A stretch of 64,000 nt of DNA. It comes from CAVRXZ01 sp963773035. Lineage in GTDB: Bacteria > Acidobacteriota > Vicinamibacteria > Vicinamibacterales > CAVVIG01. This document shows positions 27,047 to 35,471 of the stretch, piece by piece. A model generated the notes under the pieces. The model saw only the letters and a list, made by a program, of their open reading frames with translations. It was not told the origin of the DNA and did not search any database. Both the position numbers and the translations under genes were made by a program. Every line of letters starts with the position of its first letter. Positions within the stretch are counted from its first letter, which is position 1. Location: assembly GCA_963773035.1 (NCBI GenBank), contig CAVYZX010000005.1:259503-323502 (forward strand). The letters run 5' to 3'.

Positions 27047-28714
27047 ATGGGCAGCAATGGGAAAGGGTCCAGTCCCATCAGCCGGAGAAAGTTCCTCGAG
27101 ACGACCGTTGCGAAGGGCACGGCAGGCATTGCCGTAGCGGCGGTTGGACTGCACCCAGAGGAGGCCGAGGCCGCCAAGATCAAATGGGATCTTTCGGCGG
27201 ATGTGGTGGTGGTCGGTGCCGGAGTCTCGGGCCTCGCGTGCGCGTGCGCGGCGAGCGATACCGGTTCCTCGGTGATCATCATCGAGGAGAACTTCGACAT
27301 CGGCGGCCGCGGCATACTGAGCGGTGGAAGCATTCAGCTTGGCGGCGGGCACAGCCTGCAGAAGAAATACGGCACAGTAGACTCGGCCGACATGATCTTC
27401 GCCGACTGGACGCGGCATGATCACCCCTCGTCCCGCTACAGCGACCGCGACATCGTCCGTAAGTTCGCGGACGAAAACGCTGCGACGTTCGAATTTCTGC
27501 TTGCCCACGGTGTTCAATTCACCGGTCGTGAGGAGCGTGGAAGCGGCGCTTCGACCAACTCCGGCCGAACCTATCAAACCGTGGAATGGCACATCCCCAG
27601 CCAGGTGATGGCACCGCATCGCGGCCGGAACGGATCCGGACTCGTCCGACGGCTCGAGGAAAGCGCGCGCAAGGCGGGCGTGCAGATCCTATTGAAGCAC
27701 TCGATGACGAAGATCATCCGCGAGAGCCCACTGGCCGGGCGCGTGCTCGGAGTCGCCGCCCGGTACAACGGTAAGGACATCAACGTTCAGGCGAAAAAAG
27801 GCGTCTTCGTTGGCACCGGCGGGAACTGCGGCAATGTCAACTTCCGGCGGACGTTCGATCCGCGTCTCACCGAGGAGTACCAGCAGGCGTGCGCGCCGTA
27901 CGCCCGTCAGAGCGGCGACGCCGAGGTCCAGGCGATGGCCATCGGGGCTTCGCTGTGGACGACGGCCTTGCAGACGTCCGAGGGGGGCGCAGCGATCACT
28001 AAGACGATACACATCGGGTGCCAATGGGGTTACGGTCAGCTGGTCATCGAAACCGACAGCCCGATCTTCAACCTCGCCCGCGCCACAGGCCTCACCGTCG
28101 CGAACTGGCAAGACGTGATCATGGTCAACCAAATCGGAAAACGCTTCTGGAACGAACTCGATGGGAGCTACAACTTCATCGCCGCCGCGATGGCGTACAA
28201 CGGAGATCCGGACAAGTTGAACGGGGGCGGACCGATCTGGGCCATCTTCGATGCCGATGCCGTGGCTCGCGAGAAGTGGAATCCAACGCCACCCAACGTC
28301 GACCCGCTTTATTTCGCGAGCGGCGCGACTCTGAAAGAATTGGCGGCCAACATCAACAATCCCTATCAGAAGAGGCCGATGCCGGGAACGGTCCTGCAAG
28401 AGACTGTGGAGCGGTACAACTCGTTCGTCAGTTCGGGCGTCGACACCGACTTCAAGAAGCCGAAACCGATGTACAAGATCGAGAGGCCGCCCTTCCATGC
28501 GGCGTGGGCGACGCCCATCCTTCACGATTCGCTCACCGGGCTCAGAGTGAATACCGACCAGCAAGTGATAGACATTTTCGGGAAGGTCATCCCCGGCCTC
28601 TATACGGGTGGAGAATCCATGGGTGGTCTGGCCCAGCATGGTCTGGGCAGAGACCTCGTCTCCGGGCGCCTCGCTGGACTTCATGCGGGAAGGTCCCCGA
28701 GCGTCGCCGTCTGA
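27047..28714 (+). CDS. Tat-exported FAD-dependent oxidoreductase (fumarate reductase flavoprotein-like)
   Basis: 555 residues from the ATG at 27047, set by AAGGAG about nine bases upstream. Twin-arginine signal SRRKFLETT is at about 12-20. The dinucleotide-binding motif VVVGAGVSGLACA opens the FAD domain; EENFDIGGRG and the C-terminal GLYTGGESMGGLAQHGLG close it, as in 3-ketosteroid dehydrogenase and fumarate reductase flavoproteins. A folded FAD protein moved by Tat next to a cytochrome c implies a periplasmic dehydrogenase or reductase. Substrate unknown. Confidence 0.88.
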   Translation: MGSNGKGSSPISRRKFLETTVAKGTAGIAVAAVGLHPEEAEAAKIKWDLSADVVVVGAGVSGLACACAASDTGSSVIIIEENFDIGGRGILSGGSIQLGGGHSLQKKYGTVDSADMIFADWTRHDHPSSRYSDRDIVRKFADENAATFEFLLAHGVQFTGREERGSGASTNSGRTYQTVEWHIPSQVMAPHRGRNGSGLVRRLEESARKAGVQILLKHSMTKIIRESPLAGRVLGVAARYNGKDINVQAKKGVFVGTGGNCGNVNFRRTFDPRLTEEYQQACAPYARQSGDAEVQAMAIGASLWTTALQTSEGGAAITKTIHIGCQWGYGQLVIETDSPIFNLARATGLTVANWQDVIMVNQIGKRFWNELDGSYNFIAAAMAYNGDPDKLNGGGPIWAIFDADAVAREKWNPTPPNVDPLYFASGATLKELAANINNPYQKRPMPGTVLQETVERYNSFVSSGVDTDFKKPKPMYKIERPPFHAAWATPILHDSLTGLRVNTDQQVIDIFGKVIPGLYTGGESMGGLAQHGLGRDLVSGRLAGLHAGRSPSVAV

Positions 28715-28743
28715 CGTTGCACGATTCCATTCCCTTGCGTAGT

Positions 28744-29730
28744 GTGAGCACTCAATTCGAGCGCGTTGACGGAGCGGCGCCGCCGACGCATCCAACCAGC
28801 GTGACACTGAGCCGATCGCCTGCCCACGAGGTCGACGCCGGCACGGATATCATTCTGAGGATCAAGGTCGCCTGTCCTCATGGATGCGACCTGCGCGGAC
28901 GAGTCGTCAACGTCATGGCGCTCGATGGCACCGTCGTCGCCGACCGTACGCTTGCCGATTTCGTCGATGGCGCAAACGAAACGACGGCATTCGTTTTCAC
29001 GGCGCCACCAGCGGTCGGCGAGTATTCGTGGACTGTCGTATTTTCGGAGCAGGGGGCCCAAGGCCATGTGCACGAACGAGGCTCGCTTGCGATTACGGTC
29101 AGGACAATGGCCCACGACACCAGCCTGGCGGTGTGGGGGGTTCCTTCCCCGATCGTGATGGAGCATCCGTTCCGCATTCATGTTGGGGCCACGTGTTCTG
29201 CCGGATGCAATCTCAGTGGCAGAGAGATCGAGGTCTGCGACGAAACCGGCGCGAGCATTGCGCGAGGGAGGCTCGGTGAAACCCCGTTAGAGGGAACTAG
29301 GTCGCTGTATTGGACAGAGGTCGACCTGGTGGCTCCCGCAAGGGAAGGTGCGACCTCGCGATCGACCACGTTCGCACCGACGGAATTGCATCTTCCACAC
29401 GGCGCAACGTCAGCCCGATTCGGGTTCGAGACGGTCAGGGCGCCACAGCGTTCGGTGGCGGTGAAGGTTGTCGACAAGGACGCGGGCACGCCTGTCCAAG
29501 ACGCTCAGGTGCGCCTGGGCGTTTTCTTTGCCTATTCAGATCCGAATGGCGTGGCACGGATTTCGGTACCCCAAGGGACATACAGCTTGGACGTACTTAA
29601 GACAGCCTATGAGGCTCCGTCACGAGTTGTGGAAGTGAACGACGACGTGACGGTGGAGGTTGAAGTGACAGTGGTCCCAACCGAGAATCCTGACGCGTAT
29701 TGGCTGTTCGATCCGACGAAACGAATCTAA
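28744..29730 (+). CDS. Protein with two CxxxC Ig-like domains and a regulatory-type C-terminal domain
   Basis: About 328 residues from the GTG at 28744, 29 nt after the flavoprotein; upstream in-frame sequence is shadow of that gene. Two related N-terminal beta domains begin VACPHGCDLRGRVV and ATCSAGCNLSGREI, each with Cys-x3-Cys. A third domain resembles the carboxypeptidase-regulatory/PEGA type (VAVKVVDKDAGTPV, DPNGVARISVPQGTYSLDV). No signal peptide is evident. Not a family I recognise; probably a structural or carrier partner of the preceding redox genes. Confidence 0.65.
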   Translation: MSTQFERVDGAAPPTHPTSVTLSRSPAHEVDAGTDIILRIKVACPHGCDLRGRVVNVMALDGTVVADRTLADFVDGANETTAFVFTAPPAVGEYSWTVVFSEQGAQGHVHERGSLAITVRTMAHDTSLAVWGVPSPIVMEHPFRIHVGATCSAGCNLSGREIEVCDETGASIARGRLGETPLEGTRSLYWTEVDLVAPAREGATSRSTTFAPTELHLPHGATSARFGFETVRAPQRSVAVKVVDKDAGTPVQDAQVRLGVFFAYSDPNGVARISVPQGTYSLDVLKTAYEAPSRVVEVNDDVTVEVEVTVVPTENPDAYWLFDPTKRI

Positions 29731-29742
29731 GCGCGAAAGACC

Positions 29743-30120
29743 TTACTGCGCCTTCACTGGTACCGCCCGGTACACCGTGTTAACGGTCCCCCCGGGAAAC
29801 CACTCGGCAACGCCCGCCGGGACAGAGCTCGTGTAGGTGAGCGTCCACGTGGATCCCTCGGTGACGGTTTCGGCGAATGTCGGGCCGGACCGGCCCGACC
29901 CAAGGCAGGTGGCGCACGGACCACCCGCGTTGAAGGCGAACTGCACGACAATCGACTGGCCGCTGGCCGGAGTCACGGTGGCGATTCGCGTCTTGGGGTC
30001 GACTTTGCTGATCACGCCGGTGATGGTTTTTTCGTCACCAGCGGCCGTGGCGACCGCCGCGCTCAAAAACAGACCTAGGGCCATCCCGGCGGCCAGCGTC
30101 TTGTTCGATTTCATCATCAT
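29743..30120 (-). CDS. Small exported protein, function unknown
   Basis: 125 residues with a clear signal peptide (KTLAAGMALGLFLSAAVATAAG). The mature part starts TITGVISKVDPKTRIATVT, a small beta-barrel-like pattern seen in many exported proteins, and contains a CATC pair. Three consecutive ATGs (30120, 30117, 30114) follow a GGGGG, so the exact start is uncertain. Convergent with the preceding gene, 12 nt apart. Confidence 0.7.
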   Translation of the reverse strand: MMMKSNKTLAAGMALGLFLSAAVATAAGDEKTITGVISKVDPKTRIATVTPASGQSIVVQFAFNAGGPCATCLGSGRSGPTFAETVTEGSTWTLTYTSSVPAGVAEWFPGGTVNTVYRAVPVKAQ

Positions 30121-30285
30121 CCCCCGCGTTGACGAGACTCCGGCCCGGTGCTAGCCTCGTGGCCTCCCATTCCGTGATCCGATGCGGATTATAAGGACAC
30201 CGACATTCGGTTCACAAGGGAGCAGCCGATTTCTCGCCGGCCGTACGGCCCCGTGCCGTAGCGGCGCCTCGGTCAGGGGAGCCAT

Positions 30286-30759
30286 ATGACGCGAACCAGG
30301 AGAGCGACCATTATCTTTGCTGCTTTGGTCACTACGGTCGCCTTCCCCAACGCGACGCGGGCGGAGTGCTATCTCGAGAATGTCGCGAGTCCGCAAGAGA
30401 TTGCTGGCGGCTGGACGATCCACGAGGACCGTCGCATCGTCAAACAAGTGGACGGCGCCCCATACGAGCAGGGCGGTCGCGGAAATTGGTTTGTCGATCG
30501 CGAAACGACGACGCTTCCCTTCTGCAGCGTGTTTGACGATCTCGGAGGGTATAGCCTCCGCTCATACATGTTGCAGCCCGACGTCACGAAGTCACAGGTC
30601 AGGATCTGCCAGGCCACCGCGGACGGTGGTAGCGTGCGATTCGTACCGGCGGATGCGAAGCCAAAACCTGCCGACACGGCCTACGAACTGTATCTACCTT
30701 ACGATCGCCCTTACTCCGGGCCTTGTCCGCCTGCCTCGCCCGCTCATAATCCACGCTGA
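30286..30759 (+). CDS. Small exported cysteine-containing protein, unknown
   Basis: 157 residues. Signal peptide RRATIIFAALVTTVAFPNATRA. The mature chain has cysteines at ECYLE, LPFCSV, VRICQA and GPCPP, suggesting two disulfides. No known domain recognised. Confidence 0.6.
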   Translation: MTRTRRATIIFAALVTTVAFPNATRAECYLENVASPQEIAGGWTIHEDRRIVKQVDGAPYEQGGRGNWFVDRETTTLPFCSVFDDLGGYSLRSYMLQPDVTKSQVRICQATADGGSVRFVPADAKPKPADTAYELYLPYDRPYSGPCPPASPAHNPR

Positions 30760-30799
30760 GACACGGCCCTTCTCGACATCGCGGGGAATTGCCGAGCGA

Positions 30800-31105
30800 C
30801 TATTCGCGATAGAGTCCGCGGCCCGTCGAGCGGATCCGTCCGTCTTCGTGGGTGACCGAGAAGTCGAGCGCTCGGCCGTCGGCGAGACGCAGCGTCAGCT
30901 CGGATGCCTGCCGGTGAAACCAGCCGAGGTCGAGCGCGTCGAGCGGCATGATGCGCCCCTCGACCTCGAGGTTCGCGGGAACCGATTCGTTCTCGGCATC
31001 GGAGAAATGCTGGTAGACCGCGAGGTGATAGTGCGCGCGGCCGAGGCGGAGCGCTCCCTCGAACACTTCACCCGTGTCGGTCGGTTGTTCAACCAGTCGC
31101 TGCAC
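30800..31105 (-). CDS. Small hypothetical protein
   Basis: 101 residues from a GTG at 31105 with GGAG about seven bases upstream. The sequence is well-behaved (LEVEGRIMPLDALDL, LTLRLADGRALDFSV), a beta-rich small domain without signal peptide. No function recognised. Confidence 0.55.
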   Translation of the reverse strand: MQRLVEQPTDTGEVFEGALRLGRAHYHLAVYQHFSDAENESVPANLEVEGRIMPLDALDLGWFHRQASELTLRLADGRALDFSVTHEDGRIRSTGRGLYRE

Positions 31106-31143
31106 GCCGTTCTCCGAACAGTTGATTGTTGAGACGGGCCTAA

Positions 31144-31830
31144 TCAGAAGACGACCAACCCGACGTAGCCCTGCAGCATGTTCGTCGGAACCCTGAGAAC
31201 GTCGAGATTGTTGGTCAGGTAGTTCGCCGGGCCAGCGTGCTGATACCGCAGGCGCAGGTCCAGCCCGAAGATGTCGCCGTTATCCTTGTTGGTTCCCCAT
31301 CGAACGGACACGCCGGCACCGAGGCCAATCCCCAGGGCTCGGTTGTTAATGGTCGCTGAATTCTTGTCATCGCACACCGAGCATACGGAGTCGAGACCGA
31401 TCACGCCGTCGACGAACGGCCGAATGCGGCCACGGTGACGCTGTAACCTCGTCAGAAAGTACCCGCCGCCCGAGGCAACCGTAGTCTGACCGTCAATTAC
31501 GGCCGGCGGACTCACGCCACTGCCGATTCCAAGAGTCGACACGGTCGAATACTGTTGAAGCTGACCTTCGAAACCGAGCAGCAGCGGAGCGTTGCGGAAG
31601 CGATAGCCGAACTCAAACCCAACCCCGCCGGTCCAGCCGACCACGTCTCCGAGCTCGCCAGACGGATGCCCGAATAGTGCGCCCACACCAATCTGAAACC
31701 TACGCCCAGCCTGCTCCTCGTCTACAGACACCTGCGGACTGCCCGACGTGACGGGTTCCTGCGCGTGGACGTGATCGGAGACGGCCAGAAACAGCGCGAA
31801 TGCGATCGCCGACCGACTGATTCGGTTCAT
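31144..31830 (-). CDS. Outer-membrane beta-barrel protein
   Basis: 228 residues. Signal peptide (SAIAFALFLAVSDHVHAQ) is followed by alternating amphipathic strands typical of an OmpA/OmpW-size barrel (FQIGVGALFG, GGVGFEFGYRF, LLLGFEGQLQQY) and ends in LQGYVGLVVF with a terminal Phe, the usual barrel-assembly signal. One CSVC pair lies in a loop. Porin-like or structural role; no substrate evidence. Confidence 0.72.
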   Translation of the reverse strand: MNRISRSAIAFALFLAVSDHVHAQEPVTSGSPQVSVDEEQAGRRFQIGVGALFGHPSGELGDVVGWTGGVGFEFGYRFRNAPLLLGFEGQLQQYSTVSTLGIGSGVSPPAVIDGQTTVASGGGYFLTRLQRHRGRIRPFVDGVIGLDSVCSVCDDKNSATINNRALGIGLGAGVSVRWGTNKDNGDIFGLDLRLRYQHAGPANYLTNNLDVLRVPTNMLQGYVGLVVF

Positions 31831-32097
31831 GCCGGTGATGTGATCCAGTCCTTTCTATCATCCGCAGTCTTCCTACAGTGCCGCTGGGCGTGGACTTGAA
31901 CCCGCGCATGCGAAGCAGTCGCGTGGGGTTCCACTTCGCAGCGGGTCCTCTCAGAGCAAAGGATCACATGGCATATCGGCGCCACAAGGTAGCGGCTCCA
32001 ATCGCGACCCGGCCGGCTTCGTCATCGACCATGACGGGACACGGCTATACGGTGCCATGTCCGGCCCCAGCGAGCACACGATGAGGGAATGAGCCGC

Positions 32098-33036
32098 TCA
32101 CCGCAACCGGGCGTGTTCCGCCCGTGCTTCGCTGATGAGTGGGATTCTGGCGTCGGCGTTCTCCCACAGCGCAAACAGATCGTCGTACGCGCTTCTCGCC
32201 TTGACGGTGTCGCCCGAGAGCGCCAGCGCTCTCGCCAGCTGCAGCCGCGCGAACGCGTCTATGGGATCGACGAGCACGATGCTGCGATGGTCGACAATCC
32301 GCTGGAACTCGGCGGCTGCCTCTACCGGCTGCTGCGCCGCCAGGTAGGCCAGGCCACGAACGTAGATGGGATACAGCTTGCCGAAGTGGCCATTGAAGCC
32401 GATGCCGCCGATGGCGAGGTCGAAGCGGGAGGCCGTCTGCAGCGATTGAATGGCCCCTGCCGCATCACGCGCGTTCAGTGCGAACAGGGCCCGCAGCGTC
32501 GGTAGATACATGAATTGCACCGACGTGTCCTCCGGATAGTCCCGGGCCAGATTGTCGGCAAGCGCGTGCGATCGCGACACATCACCGGACACGGCGAGCG
32601 CGAACGCGGCGGCATAGTCCACCTCGCGGCCCCTGCCGAGCGCGAGGGCGGTGGTGACCTTCTGCCTGGCTGCTGCCGCATTCCCATACAACGCTTCCCA
32701 TACGGCCGTTGCTGCTTCGAACAACGCGGCCCGCTCGAGCCTCCCCGACTGCTTCGCGATGGCGGCGGCGATCGCGGATGTCCGCCTCGCGTCCTGGAGT
32801 CGGGCGGAGCCAGCCAGGCGCAACGCTTCAAGATGCGACATCAAGTCTTCCGAGGAGCGACTGGCTTTGGCCATCGCGGCCTGCTGACTCATGCTTTCGC
32901 CATCGCCGCGCAAAAAAGCGATGAAGTAGCGAACCAGGAAAAAATCAGAGGCAAGCTTGCGCTCTTCCGCTCGACGGATGGTGGCTTCGGCCGCGTCCAG
33001 GCGATTCAGGTGGAGTTCGCCGTACGACTTACTGTT
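32098..33036 (-). pseudogene. TPR tail of the upstream Ser/Thr kinase, out of frame
   Basis: From about 33036 this frame reads NSKSYGELHLNRLDAAEATIRRA and continues as TPR-like helices to the stop at 32098. It picks up exactly where the kinase frame loses protein-like sequence (ALDPEEAP at about 33045). One missing base near 33045 would make a single protein of about 940 residues. The first ATG in this piece is only at 32913, so separate translation is doubtful. Confidence 0.7.
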
Positions 33037-34925
33037 GGATGAAGGTGCGGAGCCTCCTCGGGATCAAGAGCCATCGACCTTTCGGCCGCGGCGATCGACT
33101 CCTCGTATCTGCCGGTACTCCTCGTGGCGAAGCCGGCCAGCAATCCGTGAGGCGTGGAATCGCGCGGATAGCTCTGCGCCCACGCTTCCAGCGTCTCCAT
33201 CTCCCGGTCCATGTTGCCGGTGACCTGCCGGTCGTACACCGTCTCGATGAAGAATCGCTCGGCGTCGGTCGCGCGATGGCGCAGCTGGTACGCCTTGACC
33301 GTGCTCTGCCGCGACAGCGCCGACTCTCCCTCATTGCTGAAAAAGATCCCGAGCTGCGCATGGGCGATCGCGAAGTCCGGGTCGATCGCGATAGCACGCT
33401 CGAACAGCGGTTGGGCTCGCGCACGGCCGGATGACGCGTACACCTGCCTTGCGGTGGTGAAGGCTTTCAAAGCGTCCAAAGACGCCGTTGTCGCTTCCTG
33501 GAGCGGTCTGGAGTATTTCTCGACGGTGGCGAGCGATTCGCCCAGCCGTTTGCGGACCTGGGTGGCCATCTGACTCAGGGAGCCGAGGACATCTTCCTTG
33601 CGCGCCACCTGCGCCTGCTCGTCCGCGACAATGTCGCCGGTGGAGCAGTTCTTCGCACGAAGGGCGAGGATGTACTGACTGCCCAGGCTGGCGATCGAGC
33701 CATCGAGCACCGCGGCGCTTGCCGTTCGGACGCACACACCCTGAGCGATCTCGGGAGTCAGCCGCGCATCCGGCGACTGCTGCATCAGCGCCAGCGTTTT
33801 TCTGATGCGGTCATCCGAAACCAGGCTGAGGAACGGCGATTGCTGAAGCTGTGTCGCGAGTCCCTGGCGCAGCGTGTTGTCGAACACCGGATCGCCGGTG
33901 GTATTGGCGAAATCGGCGAGCACGATCGTGTCCCTATCGGTCAGCGTCGCGGGACGACGGCCATAGATCGTCCCCGCGACGGCCGCGGCGACGACGGCGG
34001 CGGCACCAATCGAGACCCACAGCGCAGCACGGCGACGCGCGAGCGCCGGATGCTGCACCATCGTTGCGCCCGGCCCGCTTCTCAGGTGTTCGAGATCGGT
34101 CCGCAGCTCGGCCACCTGCTGATATCGGAGTTCGCGGTCGGGATCGAGGCATTTCGAGATGATGCGTTCCAGCTCCGGCGTCCCCTCGACGCGCAGCCGG
34201 ACGCCCGGCGCAGGCCGCGTCCCCGTGACCATTTCATAGAGGACCACGCCGAGACTCCAGATGTCGGCACGGTGATCGACCGCGTCGCCGCTGGCCTGCT
34301 CGGGCGCCATGTAGGCGACAGTTCCCATTACGACGCCCTGCCGTGTGCCGGCAATCGTGATCAGGTCCGTCTGGTGCGTGGCCGGCACTCGCATCTTGGC
34401 GAGGCCGAAATCGAGCACTTTCACGTGATCGCGCGGTCCGATGAAAACGTTGGCGGGTTTGATGTCGCGGTGGACGATGCCCGCGCTATGCGCGGCGTCC
34501 AGCGCGTCGGCGATCTGGATGCCCACGTCGAGCACCGTGTTCAGACTCATCGAACCGGCGGCGAGCCGATCCTTCAGCGTCATGCCCTCCAGAAATTCCA
34601 TGACGATGAACGACCGCCCGTCCTGCTCGCCGATGTCGTGGATCGTGCAGATGTTCGTGTGGTTCAGCGCCGACGCCGTCTGCGCTTCGCGAGCGAATCG
34701 GCTCAACGCCTCGGGATCGCGTGAGAGCTCTTCGGAGATGAACTTGAGCGCCACCGGACGGCGGAGCCGCGTGTCTTCGGCCTTGTACACGACGCCCATG
34801 CCGCCGCCGCCCAGCCTGGCGACGACGCGGTAGTGTGAGAGCGTCAGACCGATCAGCGGATCGCGGCCGTCCTCGACGTCATCGGCGCCCCACCGTCGTC
34901 CGCCAGCGCTCCCGTCCGGATCCAT
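33006..34925 (-). CDS. Ser/Thr protein kinase with transmembrane segment and TPR region, 3' frameshifted
   Basis: 639 residues as read. Kinase domain about 25-290: glycine loop LGGGGMGVVYKA, VALK lysine, HRDIKPANV catalytic loop, DFGLAK, and APEQ activation segment. A transmembrane helix (ALWVSIGAAAVVAAAVAG) at about 300-320 is followed by an extracytoplasmic FANTTGDPVFD-type domain and TPR-like helices. This matches the bacterial PknB-like kinases with C-terminal TPR common in Acidobacteriota. The last about 13 residues are out-of-frame; the true tail continues in another frame to 32098. Divergent from the ADOP permease. Confidence 0.85.
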   Translation of the reverse strand: MDPDGSAGGRRWGADDVEDGRDPLIGLTLSHYRVVARLGGGGMGVVYKAEDTRLRRPVALKFISEELSRDPEALSRFAREAQTASALNHTNICTIHDIGEQDGRSFIVMEFLEGMTLKDRLAAGSMSLNTVLDVGIQIADALDAAHSAGIVHRDIKPANVFIGPRDHVKVLDFGLAKMRVPATHQTDLITIAGTRQGVVMGTVAYMAPEQASGDAVDHRADIWSLGVVLYEMVTGTRPAPGVRLRVEGTPELERIISKCLDPDRELRYQQVAELRTDLEHLRSGPGATMVQHPALARRRAALWVSIGAAAVVAAAVAGTIYGRRPATLTDRDTIVLADFANTTGDPVFDNTLRQGLATQLQQSPFLSLVSDDRIRKTLALMQQSPDARLTPEIAQGVCVRTASAAVLDGSIASLGSQYILALRAKNCSTGDIVADEQAQVARKEDVLGSLSQMATQVRKRLGESLATVEKYSRPLQEATTASLDALKAFTTARQVYASSGRARAQPLFERAIAIDPDFAIAHAQLGIFFSNEGESALSRQSTVKAYQLRHRATDAERFFIETVYDRQVTGNMDREMETLEAWAQSYPRDSTPHGLLAGFATRSTGRYEESIAAAERSMALDPEEAPHLHPTVSRTANST

Positions 34926-35471
34926 CGTCTGTGCGCCAAATTATATGTGGCGTTCAACTGACGCAGCCTGACCGGCAGCTGGTCGATCAAAGGCGCAGCT
35001 CCGTCATCCGAAGTGCCGCTTTGCGACGGCGCGGCCGGAGCCGGATTTCAGGTAGCGACGGAAGGCAACGCAGGTTCCCAACGCTGAAGTCTGAAGACGC
35101 GTGAGCTGAAGGATGGCGCCCAGATTTTCACCAGTTGGAACCGGATCACTGCTTGGCTCAGGCGGATCGACGGGCTCCAGCAAGACGCATCAACAGATTA
35201 GTCAATAACTTACGGCCTTGCGGGTTGTATCAGCCGGTTTGGGCTCTCGAAGGCAACTCGCCTTCCCCCGATCAAGGCACTCACGCGATCCGCCTGCCTA
35301 TTCCAACAGCGGATTCTGGATGTGTCGATCGCGCCCCTCCTCGTTCGACGAAGTGGTATGGGCACGTTTCTTTCCCCGGCAGTAGAGGAGACGTGACACA
35401 CCCTCACTCGCGAGCATCCCACCGACGCGCAGTACTGTACATTTTGAAGGGCACCCGCACATGGTGAGCAT
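34926..35471. other. Intergenic region with one dispersed-repeat copy
   Basis: 546 bases between the divergent kinase and permease genes. It contains the repeat copy at 35117-35190. No protein-coding or RNA gene is recognised in the rest. Promoters for both flanking genes must lie here but no strong consensus stands out. Confidence 0.5.
35117..35190 (+). repeat. Dispersed repeat, copy 1
   Basis: Begins CGCCCAGATTTTC and continues TTGGAACCGGATC, CTTGGCTC, GATCGACGGGCTCCA. It aligns by eye with 38727-38809 (roughly three quarters identical) and, less closely, with 43449-43528. One frame in all three reads like Q-(I/M)-F-x-x-WN-x-(I/L)-x-x-W-(L/M)-R-(R/Q)-I, so it may derive from a coding sequence. 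Confidence 0.6.

Noticed and set aside
31860..31960. tRNA-like sequence on the minus strand (GGGTTCAAGTCC)
   Set aside because: The T-loop-like string has no matching T-stem, acceptor or anticodon arm, so no cloverleaf can be drawn.
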